Shown in pieces: positions 22,752-31,181 of a stretch of DNA of 64,000 nucleotides. The notes under the pieces were generated by a model. It was not told the DNA's origin. It made no database searches and saw only the letters and a list, made by a program, of their open reading frames with translations. The stretch spans positions 35,000-98,999 of the forward strand of contig NZ_JACARC010000044.1 of the NCBI RefSeq assembly GCF_013386825.1, in the 5' to 3' direction. How positions within the stretch are numbered: position 1 is the first letter of the stretch; every line of letters begins with the position of its first letter. The position numbers were made by a program, and so were the translations under genes. Origin of the DNA: Pseudomonas sp. IPO3778. GTDB lineage: Bacteria > Pseudomonadota > Gammaproteobacteria > Pseudomonadales > Pseudomonadaceae.

Positions 22752-23036
22752 TCAATTCACACGTTCAAGGCGCTCGGCTGACTGCTCAACAGTCGTTTCG
22801 AATTGGTCGGCCCGGGCTTTTTCTTCCCCATGGCGCTGCAGTTCCAGTGGGTGCTGAGTCTGGCGCCAGCGCGAGATCTGCCGGTCGACCGCCTGGTCGT
22901 AGTCCAGGGCTGACATGTTGTGTTGCGGGAAGTCCTGCACGGCATCCCACGCGGCCTGATCGAGGCGAAGTACCTCGCGGTGCCTGGTGTAGCGAAGCGA
23001 GTCGTGCACAATGGACTGAATGAATCCGGAGTACAC
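22752..23036 (-). CDS. Hypothetical protein upstream of mutS
   Basis: About 94 residues if the GTG at 23036 is used. No clear ribosome site was found, so the start is uncertain. The codons have the G/C-rich third positions of genuine Pseudomonas genes, and the product is hydrophilic and helical (ALDYDQAVDRQISRWRQTQH, GEEKARADQFETTVEQSAER). No motif is recognised. It is divergent from mutS and marks the right edge of the accessory interval. It could be a fragment of a longer gene. Confidence 0.45.
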   Translation of the reverse strand: MYSGFIQSIVHDSLRYTRHREVLRLDQAAWDAVQDFPQHNMSALDYDQAVDRQISRWRQTQHPLELQRHGEEKARADQFETTVEQSAERLERVN

Positions 23037-23140
23037 ACCAGATTTGCCGTCTCATGACCGGCAAGGCATGCGGAAAATTTTCCCTGTAGTATTAGACAGA
23101 TGTACATCTTCAAATAGACAGGCAGAGCTGAAACCACCGT

Positions 23141-25720
23141 ATGACCGACCTTTCCAGCCACACTCCGATGATGCAGCAGTACTGGCGCCTGAAAAACCAG
23201 CACCCTGATCAGTTGATGTTCTATCGCATGGGCGACTTCTACGAGATCTTCTATGAAGACGCGAAGAAGGCCGCCAAGTTGCTGGACATCACCCTGACCG
23301 CGCGCGGGCAGTCGGCCGGGCAGGCGATTCCGATGTGCGGGATTCCCTATCATTCGTTGGAAGGTTACCTGGTTAAACTCGTGAAGCTGGGCGAGTCGGT
23401 GGTGATCTGTGAGCAGATCGGCGACCCGGCCACCAGCAAGGGCCCGGTTGAGCGTCAGGTGGTACGCATTATTACTCCGGGCACGGTGAGTGATGAGGCG
23501 CTGCTGGATGAGCGTCGCGATAACCTGATCGCAGCGGTACTGGGGGACGAGCGGCTGTTCGGCCTGGCAGTGCTGGATATCACCAGTGGCAATTTCACGG
23601 TGCTGGAGATCAAGGGCTGGGAAAACCTGCTGGCGGAACTGGAGCGCGTCAACCCGGTGGAGTTGATGATTCCGGATGACTGGCCAAAGGACCTGCCGGC
23701 GGAACGTCGCCGTGGGACCAAGCGTCGCGCGCCGTGGGATTTCGAACGTGATTCGGCGCTGAAAAGCCTGTGCCAGCAATTCTCCGTGCAAGACCTGAAG
23801 GGGTTTGGTTGCGAAACCCTGACCCTGGCCATCGGCGCCGCCGGCTGCCTGCTCAGTTATGCCAAGGAAACCCAGCGCACCGCCCTGCCCCATTTGCGCA
23901 GCCTGCGCCATGAGCGCCTGGACGACACGGTGGTGCTGGACGGCGCCAGCCGGCGCAACCTGGAGCTGGACACCAACCTGGCCGGCGGGCGCGACAACAC
24001 CCTGCAATCGGTGGTCGACCGTTGCCAGACCGCCATGGGCAGCCGCTTGTTGACCCGCTGGTTGAACCGCCCACTGCGGGACCTGACGGTGCTGCAAGCC
24101 CGTCAAACCTCTATTACCTGCCTGCTGGATCGCTATCGCTTTGAAAAGCTGCAACCGCAGCTCAAGGAAATCGGCGATATCGAGCGGATCCTGGCGCGGA
24201 TCGGCCTGCGTAACGCACGGCCCCGGGACCTGGCACGCCTGCGGGATGCCCTTGGCGCCCTGCCGCAACTGCAAGCGGCGATGACCGAACTGGAAGCGCC
24301 GCACCTGCAGCAGCTGGCAGTCACCACCAGCACCTACCCGGAACTGGCGGCGCTGCTGGAAAAAGCCATCATCGACAACCCACCCGCGATCATCCGTGAC
24401 GGTGGCGTGTTGAAGACCGGTTACGACACCGAGCTGGACGAACTGCAATCCCTGAGCGAGAACGCCGGGCAGTTCCTGATCGACCTCGAAGCCCGGGAAA
24501 AAGCCCGCACGGGCCTGGCCAACCTGAAAGTCGGCTACAACCGCGTGCACGGCTACTTTATTGAGTTGCCGAGCAAGCAGGCCGAGCAGGCGCCGATCGA
24601 TTACCAGCGCCGCCAGACCCTCAAGGGTGCCGAGCGCTTTATCACGCCAGAGTTGAAAGCCTTCGAAGACAAGGCCCTGTCGGCCAAGAGTCGCGCCTTG
24701 GCTCGGGAGAAGATGCTCTACGAAGCGTTGCTCGAAAGCCTGATCGACAAGCTGGCGCCGTTGCAGGACACCGCCGCCGCCCTGGCCGAACTGGATGTGC
24801 TGAGCAACCTCGCCGAGCGCGCCCTGAACCTTGACCTGAACTGCCCGCGGTTTGTCAGCGAACCGTGCATGCGCATCGTGCAAGGTCGCCACCCGGTGGT
24901 GGAGCAGGTGTTGACCACGCCGTTCGTCGCCAACGACCTGTCGCTGGACGACGACACCCGCATGCTGGTGATCACCGGTCCGAACATGGGCGGTAAATCC
25001 ACCTACATGCGTCAGACCGCCTTGATCGTGCTGCTGGCCCATATCGGCAGCTTCGTGCCGGCAGCCAGCTGCGAATTGTCCCTGGTGGACCGCATCTTCA
25101 CCCGGATCGGCTCCAGCGATGACCTGGCCGGTGGCCGTTCGACCTTTATGGTGGAAATGAGCGAAACCGCCAACATCCTGCACAACGCCACCGAACGCAG
25201 CCTGGTGCTGATGGACGAAGTGGGCCGCGGCACCAGCACCTTCGACGGACTGTCCCTGGCCTGGGCTGCGGCCGAGCGGCTGGCGCACCTGCGGGCGTAT
25301 ACGCTGTTCGCGACGCATTACTTCGAGCTGACCGTGCTGCCGGAAAACGAGCCGCTGGTGGCCAACGTGCACCTCAATGCCACCGAGCACAACGAGCGCA
25401 TCGTGTTCCTGCACCACGTGCTGCCCGGCCCGGCGAGCCAGAGTTACGGCCTGGCCGTGGCGCAACTGGCGGGTGTACCGGCAGAGGTGATCACCCGCGC
25501 CCGCGAGCACCTGAGCCGCCTGGAAGAAACCGCCCTGCCCCACGAGATTCCCGTGGCCAGCCCGGCCAAAGCCAGCAACAAACCCAGCGCGCCGCACCAG
25601 AGCGATATGTTCGCCAGCCTGCCTCACCCGGTACTGGATGAGTTGGCTAAGCTTGATCTGGACGACTTGACGCCGAGAAAAGCGCTCGAAATGTTATATG
25701 CACTGAAGACTCGGATATAA
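23141..25720 (+). CDS. mutS: DNA mismatch repair protein MutS
   Basis: 859 residues, normal length. The mismatch-reading N-terminus contains FYRMGDFYEIFYEDA (Phe-x-Glu motif). The ATPase has Walker A GPNMGGKST at about 613-621, then DEVGRGTSTFDGLSLAW and the ATHYFELT signature. MutS recognises mispairs and recruits MutL. The C-terminal tail (LDDLTPRKALEMLYALKTRI) is the tetramerisation helix pair. The gene is the right border of the mutS/cinA tailocin site. Confidence 0.98.
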   Translation: MTDLSSHTPMMQQYWRLKNQHPDQLMFYRMGDFYEIFYEDAKKAAKLLDITLTARGQSAGQAIPMCGIPYHSLEGYLVKLVKLGESVVICEQIGDPATSKGPVERQVVRIITPGTVSDEALLDERRDNLIAAVLGDERLFGLAVLDITSGNFTVLEIKGWENLLAELERVNPVELMIPDDWPKDLPAERRRGTKRRAPWDFERDSALKSLCQQFSVQDLKGFGCETLTLAIGAAGCLLSYAKETQRTALPHLRSLRHERLDDTVVLDGASRRNLELDTNLAGGRDNTLQSVVDRCQTAMGSRLLTRWLNRPLRDLTVLQARQTSITCLLDRYRFEKLQPQLKEIGDIERILARIGLRNARPRDLARLRDALGALPQLQAAMTELEAPHLQQLAVTTSTYPELAALLEKAIIDNPPAIIRDGGVLKTGYDTELDELQSLSENAGQFLIDLEAREKARTGLANLKVGYNRVHGYFIELPSKQAEQAPIDYQRRQTLKGAERFITPELKAFEDKALSAKSRALAREKMLYEALLESLIDKLAPLQDTAAALAELDVLSNLAERALNLDLNCPRFVSEPCMRIVQGRHPVVEQVLTTPFVANDLSLDDDTRMLVITGPNMGGKSTYMRQTALIVLLAHIGSFVPAASCELSLVDRIFTRIGSSDDLAGGRSTFMVEMSETANILHNATERSLVLMDEVGRGTSTFDGLSLAWAAAERLAHLRAYTLFATHYFELTVLPENEPLVANVHLNATEHNERIVFLHHVLPGPASQSYGLAVAQLAGVPAEVITRAREHLSRLEETALPHEIPVASPAKASNKPSAPHQSDMFASLPHPVLDELAKLDLDDLTPRKALEMLYALKTRI

Positions 25721-25862
25721 CGCAGACGCTTGCAAGCTGGTAGACTCTCGCGCGGTTTGGGATGCTGCGGGCTTTTAGCCTGGCCTGCAGACTATCGCTC
25801 CCGAACCTCGCGAGCCCTGCCACAAGGGGTTTCGCTGCCGCCGCCTGAGGAGAAAATTAGAA

Positions 25863-26186
25863 ATGACCTTCGTCGTCACCGACAACTGCATCAAGTGCAA
25901 GTACACCGACTGCGTAGAAGTGTGTCCGGTGGACTGCTTCTACGAAGGCCCGAACTTCCTGGTCATCCACCCGGACGAGTGCATTGACTGCGCCCTGTGT
26001 GAGCCAGAATGCCCGGCCGTCGCGATTTTCTCCGAGGACGAAGTCCCGGCAGAGATGCAGGAATTTATTCAGCTGAACGTTGATCTGGCGGAAATCTGGC
26101 CAAATATCACTGAGCGCAAAGACCCGATGCCGGATGCGGCAGAGTGGGATGGCAAAAAAGGCAAGATCGCTGAACTCGAGCGCTGA
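25863..26186 (+). CDS. fdxA: Ferredoxin FdxA (7Fe, 3Fe-4S plus 4Fe-4S)
   Basis: 107 residues, the Azotobacter FdI type. Cysteines in CIKCKYTDCVEVCPVDC and CIDCALCEPECP bind the two clusters; Asp-containing and C-terminal acidic extensions match the family. It is an electron carrier of uncertain partner. AGGAG lies 9 nt ahead of the ATG. In pseudomonads it sits between mutS and rsmZ/rpoS. Confidence 0.96.
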   Translation: MTFVVTDNCIKCKYTDCVEVCPVDCFYEGPNFLVIHPDECIDCALCEPECPAVAIFSEDEVPAEMQEFIQLNVDLAEIWPNITERKDPMPDAAEWDGKKGKIAELER

Positions 26187-26203
26187 TAGCCTCGACGTCC
26201 TCC

Positions 26204-26227
26204 AAAAGGCCCCTTGCGGGCCTTTTT
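26204..26227 (+). terminator. Intrinsic terminator of fdxA
   Basis: AAAAGGCCCCTTGCGGGCCTTTTT, 18 nt after the fdxA stop codon. Confidence 0.85.
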
Positions 26228-26263
26228 GCGTTTCTAGGGAGCGGGTTTCACTTTTCTACAGGC

Positions 26264-26290
26264 AAAAAAAAGGGGCGGTATGACCCGCCC
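26264..26290 (-). terminator. Intrinsic terminator of rsmZ
   Basis: Minus strand GGGCGG GTCATA CCGCCC followed by eight T residues at the 3' end of the sRNA. Confidence 0.88.
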
Positions 26291-26397
26291 ACATTTTTTC
26301 CCTAGTCCCTGTGTTCCTTTTCATCGTCCTGATGAATCGCATCCTGCGAGGTTCCCTGAATCATCGTTCCGTGATGACTGTGTCAATCCGTGGACAC
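26265..26397 (-). ncRNA. rsmZ: RsmZ, CsrA/RsmA-sequestering small RNA
   Basis: On the minus strand the ~133-nt RNA starts GTGTCCACGGATTGACAC and carries many exposed GGA motifs (ACGGAU, ACGGAAC, AGGGAAC, CAGGAUG, CAGGACG, AAGGAAC, AGGGACU), several in hairpin loops. It ends in GGGCGGGTCATACCGCCC plus eight T. This matches RsmZ of P. fluorescens CHA0 in motif order and terminator. RsmZ titrates RsmA/RsmE and so relieves translational repression of secondary metabolism and biofilm genes. The location downstream of and convergent with fdxA is the expected one. Confidence 0.93.
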
Positions 26398-26404
26398 AGG
26401 GCTG

Positions 26405-26410
26405 ATCTTA
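26405..26410 (-). promoter_or_regulatory. -10 box of rsmZ
   Basis: TAAGAT ends 7 nt before the inferred first base of RsmZ at about 26397. There is no good -35 box, as expected for a GacA-activated promoter. Confidence 0.65.
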
Positions 26411-26568
26411 GAGAGTTCCCGGGGAAGTTCAACGGGATCCAAATCGTGGAACGACAAGTTCCTGCGCTCAACAAACAATAAATAATTGTTATATTTCAAT
26501 AAGATAGAAATATAGGCGCTTGATTCGAGGCGTCCGCACCGGCGAAAACCCCCAAACACTTACGAAAA

Positions 26569-26586
26569 AGTAAGTGAATGCTTACA
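26569..26586 (-). promoter_or_regulatory. GacA upstream activating sequence of rsmZ
   Basis: Minus strand TGTAAGCATTCACTTACT fits the GacA box TGTAAG-N6-CTTACA with one mismatch. It is centred about 180 bp before the RsmZ start, the distance known for Pseudomonas rsm genes. The 26415-26560 linker is AT-rich (about 26460-26515), which suits IHF or MvaT/MvaU binding. Confidence 0.85.
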
Positions 26587-26642
26587 CCAGCAATTACGCA
26601 AAAGGGTAAAAAGTGATCCTTAAGGATTCGCCGGGCAAGAAA

Positions 26643-26670
26643 AAGCCCCGACAGAGTCGAGGCTTCTTTC
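26643..26670 (-). terminator. Intrinsic terminator of mrp
   Basis: Minus strand AAGCCTCGACTCTGTCGGGGCTTTTT, with one G-T type mismatch in the stem, shortly after the mrp stop codon. Confidence 0.75.
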
Positions 26671-26682
26671 CCATCGGATGGA

Positions 26683-27777
26683 TCAGTCGTCGCTGACAGT
26701 GATGGTCGGCATCGCCTGGGCCTCGGCTTCCTGCAGGACGATGCGCGCCCCTACATGACGGGCCAGTTCCTGGTAGACCATGGCAATCTGGCCATCGGGC
26801 TCGGCAACCACCGTCGGCCTGCCGCCGTCGGCCTGCTCACGAATCCCTATGGACAGCGGCAACGACGCCAGTAGTTCAACCCCATACTGGGTCGCCAGCT
26901 TCTCGCCGCCGCCTTCACCGAACAGGTGCTCGGCGTGGCCGCAGTTGGAGCAAATGTGCACCGCCATGTTTTCCACCACGCCCAGCACCGGGATATTGAC
27001 CTTGCGGAACATCTCCACGCCCTTGCGGGCGTCCAGCAGCGCCAGGTCCTGGGGCGTGGTGACGATTACCGAACCGGCCACCGGCACTTTCTGCGCCAGG
27101 GTCAGCTGGATATCGCCGGTGCCCGGTGGCATGTCGATCACCAGGTAGTCCAGGTTGCCCCAGTCGGTCTGTGTGACCAGTTGCAGCAACGCGCCGGAAA
27201 CCATCGGGCCGCGCCACACCATCGGCGTGTTGTCGTCGGTCAGGAAGGCCATGGACATGACTTCCACGCCATGGGACTCGATGGGCACGAACCATTTCTG
27301 GTCCTTGATCTTCGGCCGGGTGCCTTCGGCGATGCCGAACATCACGCCTTGGCTCGGGCCATAGATGTCGGCGTCAAGAATGCCGACGCGCGCGCCTTCC
27401 CGGGCCAGGGCCAGGGCCAGGTTGGCGGCGGTGGTGGATTTACCCACGCCACCCTTGCCGGAGGCCACGGCCACCACGTTCTTGACGTTGGCCAGGCCCG
27501 GGATCTGCGCCTGGGCCTTGTGCGGGGCGATCACGCACTGAATGTCGACCTTGGCCGAGCCGACGCCGTCCAGGCCTTCTATGGCCATTTGCAGCATCTG
27601 CGCCCAGCCGCTCTTGAACAGACCGGCGGCATAGCCCAGCTCAAGCTGGACCGACACCTTGTCACCCTGTACGTCGATGGCCCGCACACACCCGGCGCTG
27701 ACCGGGTCCTGGTTCAGGTAGGGGTCGGTGTACTGGCGAAGAACGGCTTCCACCGCTGCGCGATTGACGGCGCTCAT
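26683..27777 (-). CDS. apbC: Iron-sulfur cluster carrier Mrp/ApbC
   Basis: 364 residues. Residues 1-85 form a MIP18/DUF59-like domain. The P-loop GKGGVGKST at 107-115 is the deviant Walker A of the MinD/Mrp family. A C-x-x-C pair (HICSNCGHAEHLF) binds the bridging Fe-S cluster. The protein loads Fe-S clusters on target enzymes using ATP. It is divergent from metG, the arrangement seen in P. aeruginosa (PA3481/PA3482). Confidence 0.93.
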   Translation of the reverse strand: MSAVNRAAVEAVLRQYTDPYLNQDPVSAGCVRAIDVQGDKVSVQLELGYAAGLFKSGWAQMLQMAIEGLDGVGSAKVDIQCVIAPHKAQAQIPGLANVKNVVAVASGKGGVGKSTTAANLALALAREGARVGILDADIYGPSQGVMFGIAEGTRPKIKDQKWFVPIESHGVEVMSMAFLTDDNTPMVWRGPMVSGALLQLVTQTDWGNLDYLVIDMPPGTGDIQLTLAQKVPVAGSVIVTTPQDLALLDARKGVEMFRKVNIPVLGVVENMAVHICSNCGHAEHLFGEGGGEKLATQYGVELLASLPLSIGIREQADGGRPTVVAEPDGQIAMVYQELARHVGARIVLQEAEAQAMPTITVSDD

Positions 27778-27948
27778 GGGCTACTCCCGAAAAAGACTGA
27801 CTAAAACAGGCGGCTATCCTAACCGTTCCAGCGCTCCAGCGGCACGCTTTCGGCCGCCAGGAAAATCCTGAAACAGCCGCACGGGGTGAAATAAATTTCC
27901 CGGCGCTTTATAGTGGCCGACCTCCGTTTCATCAAGTAGCCGAGCCCC

Positions 27949-30000
27949 ATGTCCGAGCCACGCAAGATCCTCGTCACCAGCGCCCTGCCCTATGCCAATG
28001 GTTCTATCCACCTTGGCCATATGCTTGAGTACATCCAGACCGATATGTGGGTGCGCTTCCAGAAGCATCGCGGCAATCAATGCATTTATGTCTGCGCGGA
28101 CGACGCCCACGGTTCGGCCATCATGTTGCGCGCCGAGAAGGAAGGCATCACCCCGGAACAACTGATCGCCAATGTTCAGGCTGAACACAGCGCCGACTTT
28201 GCCGAGTTCCTGGTGGACTTCGATAACTTCCACTCGACCCACTCCGAAGAAAACCGCGAGCTGTCGAGCCAGATTTACCTGCGTCTCAAAGACGCCGGGC
28301 ACATCGACACGCGCTCGATCACCCAGTATTTCGACCCGGAAAAGAAAATGTTCCTGGCCGACCGCTTCATCAAGGGCACCTGCCCGAAGTGCGGCACTGA
28401 AGACCAGTACGGCGATAACTGCGAAAAATGCGGCGCCACTTATGCACCTACCGACCTGAAGAATCCGAAGTCGGCCATCTCTGGCGCCACCCCGGTGCTC
28501 AAGGATTCCCAGCACTTCTTCTTCAAGCTCCCGGATTTCCAGCAGATGCTGCAAACCTGGACCCGCAGCGGCACCCTGCAAGACGCCGTGGCCAACAAGA
28601 TCGCCGAATGGCTGGACGCCGGCCTGCAGCAGTGGGACATCTCCCGCGATGCGCCGTACTTCGGCTTCGAGATCCCGGGCGAGCCTGGCAAGTACTTCTA
28701 TGTGTGGCTGGACGCGCCGATCGGCTACATGGCCAGCTTCAAGAACCTGTGCGACCGTACGCCGGAGCTGGACTTCGATGCGTTCTGGAACAAGGATTCC
28801 ACGGCCGAGCTGTACCACTTCATCGGCAAGGACATCGTCAACTTCCATGCGCTGTTCTGGCCTGCAATGCTTGAAGGCTCGGGCTACCGCAAGCCGACCG
28901 GCATTGCGGTTCACGGCTACCTGACGGTCAATGGCCAGAAGATGTCCAAGTCCCGTGGCACCTTTATCAAGGCGCGTACCTACCTGGACCACCTGTCGCC
29001 GGAATACCTGCGCTACTACTACGCCTCCAAGCTGGGCCGTGGCGTCGACGACCTGGACCTGAACCTGGAAGACTTCGTGCAGAAGGTCAACTCGGACCTC
29101 GTGGGTAAAGTCGTCAACATCGCCAGTCGTTGCGCCGGGTTTATCCACAAGGGCAATGCCGGTGTACTGGTGGCGGAAAACGCCGCACCGGAGCTGACCG
29201 ACGCGTTCCTGGCCGCCGCGCCAAGCATCGCCGACGCCTATGAAGCCCGCGACTTTGCCCGCGCCATGCGCGAGATCATGGGCCTGGCCGACCGCGCCAA
29301 CGCCTGGATCGCCGACAAGGCACCGTGGTCGCTGAACAAACAGGAAGGCAAGCAGGCTGAAGTCCAGGCCATCTGCGCCACGGGCGTCAACCTGTTCCGC
29401 CAACTGGTGATCTTCCTCAAGCCGGTACTGCCACTGCTGGCGGCCGACGCCGAGGCATTCCTCAACGTGCCGCCGCTGACCTGGAATGACCACACAACCT
29501 TGCTCGGCAACCATCAGTTGAACGAGTTCAAGCCGCTGATGACCCGTATCGACCCGGTAAAAGTCCAGGCCATGAGCGACGCATCGAAGGAAGACCTCGA
29601 GGCCAGCCAGACCGACACCGGCGAAACGGCCCCGGCGGGCAATGGCGAACTGGCGAAAGATCCGCTGTCGCCGGAAATCGACTTCGACGCCTTTGCCGCG
29701 GTTGACCTGCGGGTGGCATTGATCATCAAGGCCGAAGCCGTGGAAGGCGCCGACAAGCTGCTGCGCCTGACCCTGGACATCGGTGACGAGCAACGCAACG
29801 TGTTCTCCGGGATCAAGAGCGCCTATCCGGACCCGTCCAAGCTCGATGGTCGCCTGACCATGATGATCGCCAACCTCAAACCACGGAAAATGAAGTTCGG
29901 TATCTCCGAAGGCATGGTGATGGCGGCCGGCCCTGGCGGTGAAGAGATCTACCTGTTGAGCCCGGACAGCGGCGCCAAGCCGGGTCAGCGCATCAAGTAA
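27949..30000 (+). CDS. metG: Methionyl-tRNA synthetase
   Basis: 683 residues, the long dimeric form. The HIGH-type motif appears as SIHLGHMLEY and the KMSKS loop as GQKMSKSRGT. The zinc knuckle cysteines are in CPKCGTEDQYGDNCEKC. The C-terminal ~105 residues (FAAVDLRVALIIKAEAVEGA onward) are the EMAP/Trbp111-like tRNA-binding domain. It charges initiator and elongator tRNA-Met. It is divergent from mrp and upstream of the reduced rnf locus. Confidence 0.98.
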   Translation: MSEPRKILVTSALPYANGSIHLGHMLEYIQTDMWVRFQKHRGNQCIYVCADDAHGSAIMLRAEKEGITPEQLIANVQAEHSADFAEFLVDFDNFHSTHSEENRELSSQIYLRLKDAGHIDTRSITQYFDPEKKMFLADRFIKGTCPKCGTEDQYGDNCEKCGATYAPTDLKNPKSAISGATPVLKDSQHFFFKLPDFQQMLQTWTRSGTLQDAVANKIAEWLDAGLQQWDISRDAPYFGFEIPGEPGKYFYVWLDAPIGYMASFKNLCDRTPELDFDAFWNKDSTAELYHFIGKDIVNFHALFWPAMLEGSGYRKPTGIAVHGYLTVNGQKMSKSRGTFIKARTYLDHLSPEYLRYYYASKLGRGVDDLDLNLEDFVQKVNSDLVGKVVNIASRCAGFIHKGNAGVLVAENAAPELTDAFLAAAPSIADAYEARDFARAMREIMGLADRANAWIADKAPWSLNKQEGKQAEVQAICATGVNLFRQLVIFLKPVLPLLAADAEAFLNVPPLTWNDHTTLLGNHQLNEFKPLMTRIDPVKVQAMSDASKEDLEASQTDTGETAPAGNGELAKDPLSPEIDFDAFAAVDLRVALIIKAEAVEGADKLLRLTLDIGDEQRNVFSGIKSAYPDPSKLDGRLTMMIANLKPRKMKFGISEGMVMAAGPGGEEIYLLSPDSGAKPGQRIK

Positions 30001-30103
30001 CACTGCGAACGGCCCCATGGTCTCGGCCATGGGGTGGTTTCAGCTAGTACCCCCTCCTCGCTTGCCGGATAATCGGATTCTGTTGGCTTAACCCGGCACG
30101 ACC

Positions 30104-30214
30104 ATGACCGATACACCGCTACTCCTTGTCAACACAGCCTTGATCAGCGACTTCGCGCTGCAGATGCTGCTGACCGTGGCTTTTCCGGGTTCCAACGCAA
30201 TGATCAAACCATGA
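30104..30214 (+). pseudogene. rnfA: rnfA remnant (36-codon stub)
   Basis: A short frame starts MTDTPLLLVNTALISDFALQ, which resembles the first transmembrane segment of RnfA/RsxA (about 190 residues normally), then stops at 36 codons after SNAMIKP. Its TGA overlaps the ATG of rnfB by 4 nt, as an intact rnfA would. This looks like an internal deletion that kept the start and the coupling junction. The alignment is by eye, helped by the rnfB neighbour. Confidence 0.55.
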
Positions 30215-31035
30215 GCCTGATTTCACGCATAGACGCCCTGTTGCCGCAAACCCAATGTGGCAAATGTGGGCATCCTGGTTGCAAGCCCTATGCAGAAGGC
30301 ATTGCCCAAGGCGAGGCGATCAACAAGTGTCCACCGGGCGGCCGGGAAACCATCGCCGGCCTGGCACACCTGTTGAAGGTCCCGGTGCTGGAGCTGGACA
30401 CATCCCGAGGTGAGGCGCCCGCACAGATCGCATTTATCCGTGAAGCGGAGTGCATCGGCTGTACCAAATGCATCCAGGCCTGCCCGGTGGACGCTATCGT
30501 CGGTGCTGCCAAATTGATGCACACGGTGATTGTCGACGAGTGCACGGGTTGCGACCTGTGCGTGGCACCCTGCCCGGTGGACTGCATCGAAATGCGTCCG
30601 TTGACCACGGTGGTACCGATTGTCGGCGGCCTGGCCTCCAATGATCATGAGCGCCACGCACGCAGCCTCAAGCGCGATCGGGCCCGCCGACGGTTTGAAC
30701 AGCGCAACGCGAGGCTGCAACGCGAGGAGGAACGGCAACTTGCCGAACGCCTGGCACGCATCAAGCGCGCCGCCCCGGTAGCTGCGGCCACGGTTAACCC
30801 GGTCCAGGCGGCCATTGAGCGGGTTCGTGCACAAAAAGCCGCCGCCCTGGACGCCGCCTTGAAGAAGGCCAAGATCAACCTGGCCATGAGCCGTGCCCAG
30901 TTGCACAAATCCCTGAAAGCTTTTGGCCACCCGCCGACCTTTGAACAGCAGTCGCAGTTGATCATTCTGCAACAGCACTTCGAAACAGCAGAGCAGGCGC
31001 TTGCAGCACTGGTGGTGGCTGATGCCCGCACCTGA
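30211..31035 (+). CDS. rnfB: RnfB-like ferredoxin (electron transport complex subunit B, soluble form)
   Basis: 274 residues. The N-terminal cluster domain has TQCGKCGHPGCKPYA and a later KCPPGG. Two classical 4Fe-4S motifs follow: CIGCTKCIQACPVDAI and CTGCDLCVAPCPVDCIEM. The usual hydrophobic N-terminal anchor of RnfB is missing, so the protein should be cytosolic. The last ~120 residues form a basic, alanine-rich helical tail. With the other Rnf subunits absent, it cannot form the normal Na+/H+-coupled complex. It may instead serve as a stand-alone electron carrier, perhaps for Nth or SoxR-type clusters (inference). Confidence 0.88.
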   Translation: MSLISRIDALLPQTQCGKCGHPGCKPYAEGIAQGEAINKCPPGGRETIAGLAHLLKVPVLELDTSRGEAPAQIAFIREAECIGCTKCIQACPVDAIVGAAKLMHTVIVDECTGCDLCVAPCPVDCIEMRPLTTVVPIVGGLASNDHERHARSLKRDRARRRFEQRNARLQREEERQLAERLARIKRAAPVAAATVNPVQAAIERVRAQKAAALDAALKKAKINLAMSRAQLHKSLKAFGHPPTFEQQSQLIILQQHFETAEQALAALVVADART

Positions 31036-31060
31036 ACCCCTTGATCATGAGACGCACGCG

Positions 31061-31147
31061 ATGAAGCATGTACTGCTGGTGACCGCCGCGTTTATCCTGC
31101 TGCGGTTATTGCCCGCCGAGCAACACGCCTGGGCCCGTTTTTCATAA
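31061..31147 (+). other. 28-codon ORF between rnfB and nth
   Basis: MKHVLLVTAAFILLRLLPAE then QHAWARFS, a single hydrophobic segment, ending 34 nt before nth. The place normally holds rnfC-D-G-E, so it may be a decayed remnant of that operon, but no specific subunit could be matched. Confidence 0.35.
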
Positions 31148-31181
31148 CCACACTGACTGTCTGCAAGGAACCGCTCGCCCC

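Noticed and set aside
22757..25627. 956-codon open frame on the minus strand across mutS
   Set aside because: It is antisense to mutS, whose protein is unmistakable. The translation is rich in Gln, His and Arg without domains, the usual shadow of GC-rich coding.
27814..30030. 738-codon minus-strand frame opposite metG
   Set aside because: Shadow of metG; composition is skewed and no domain is visible.
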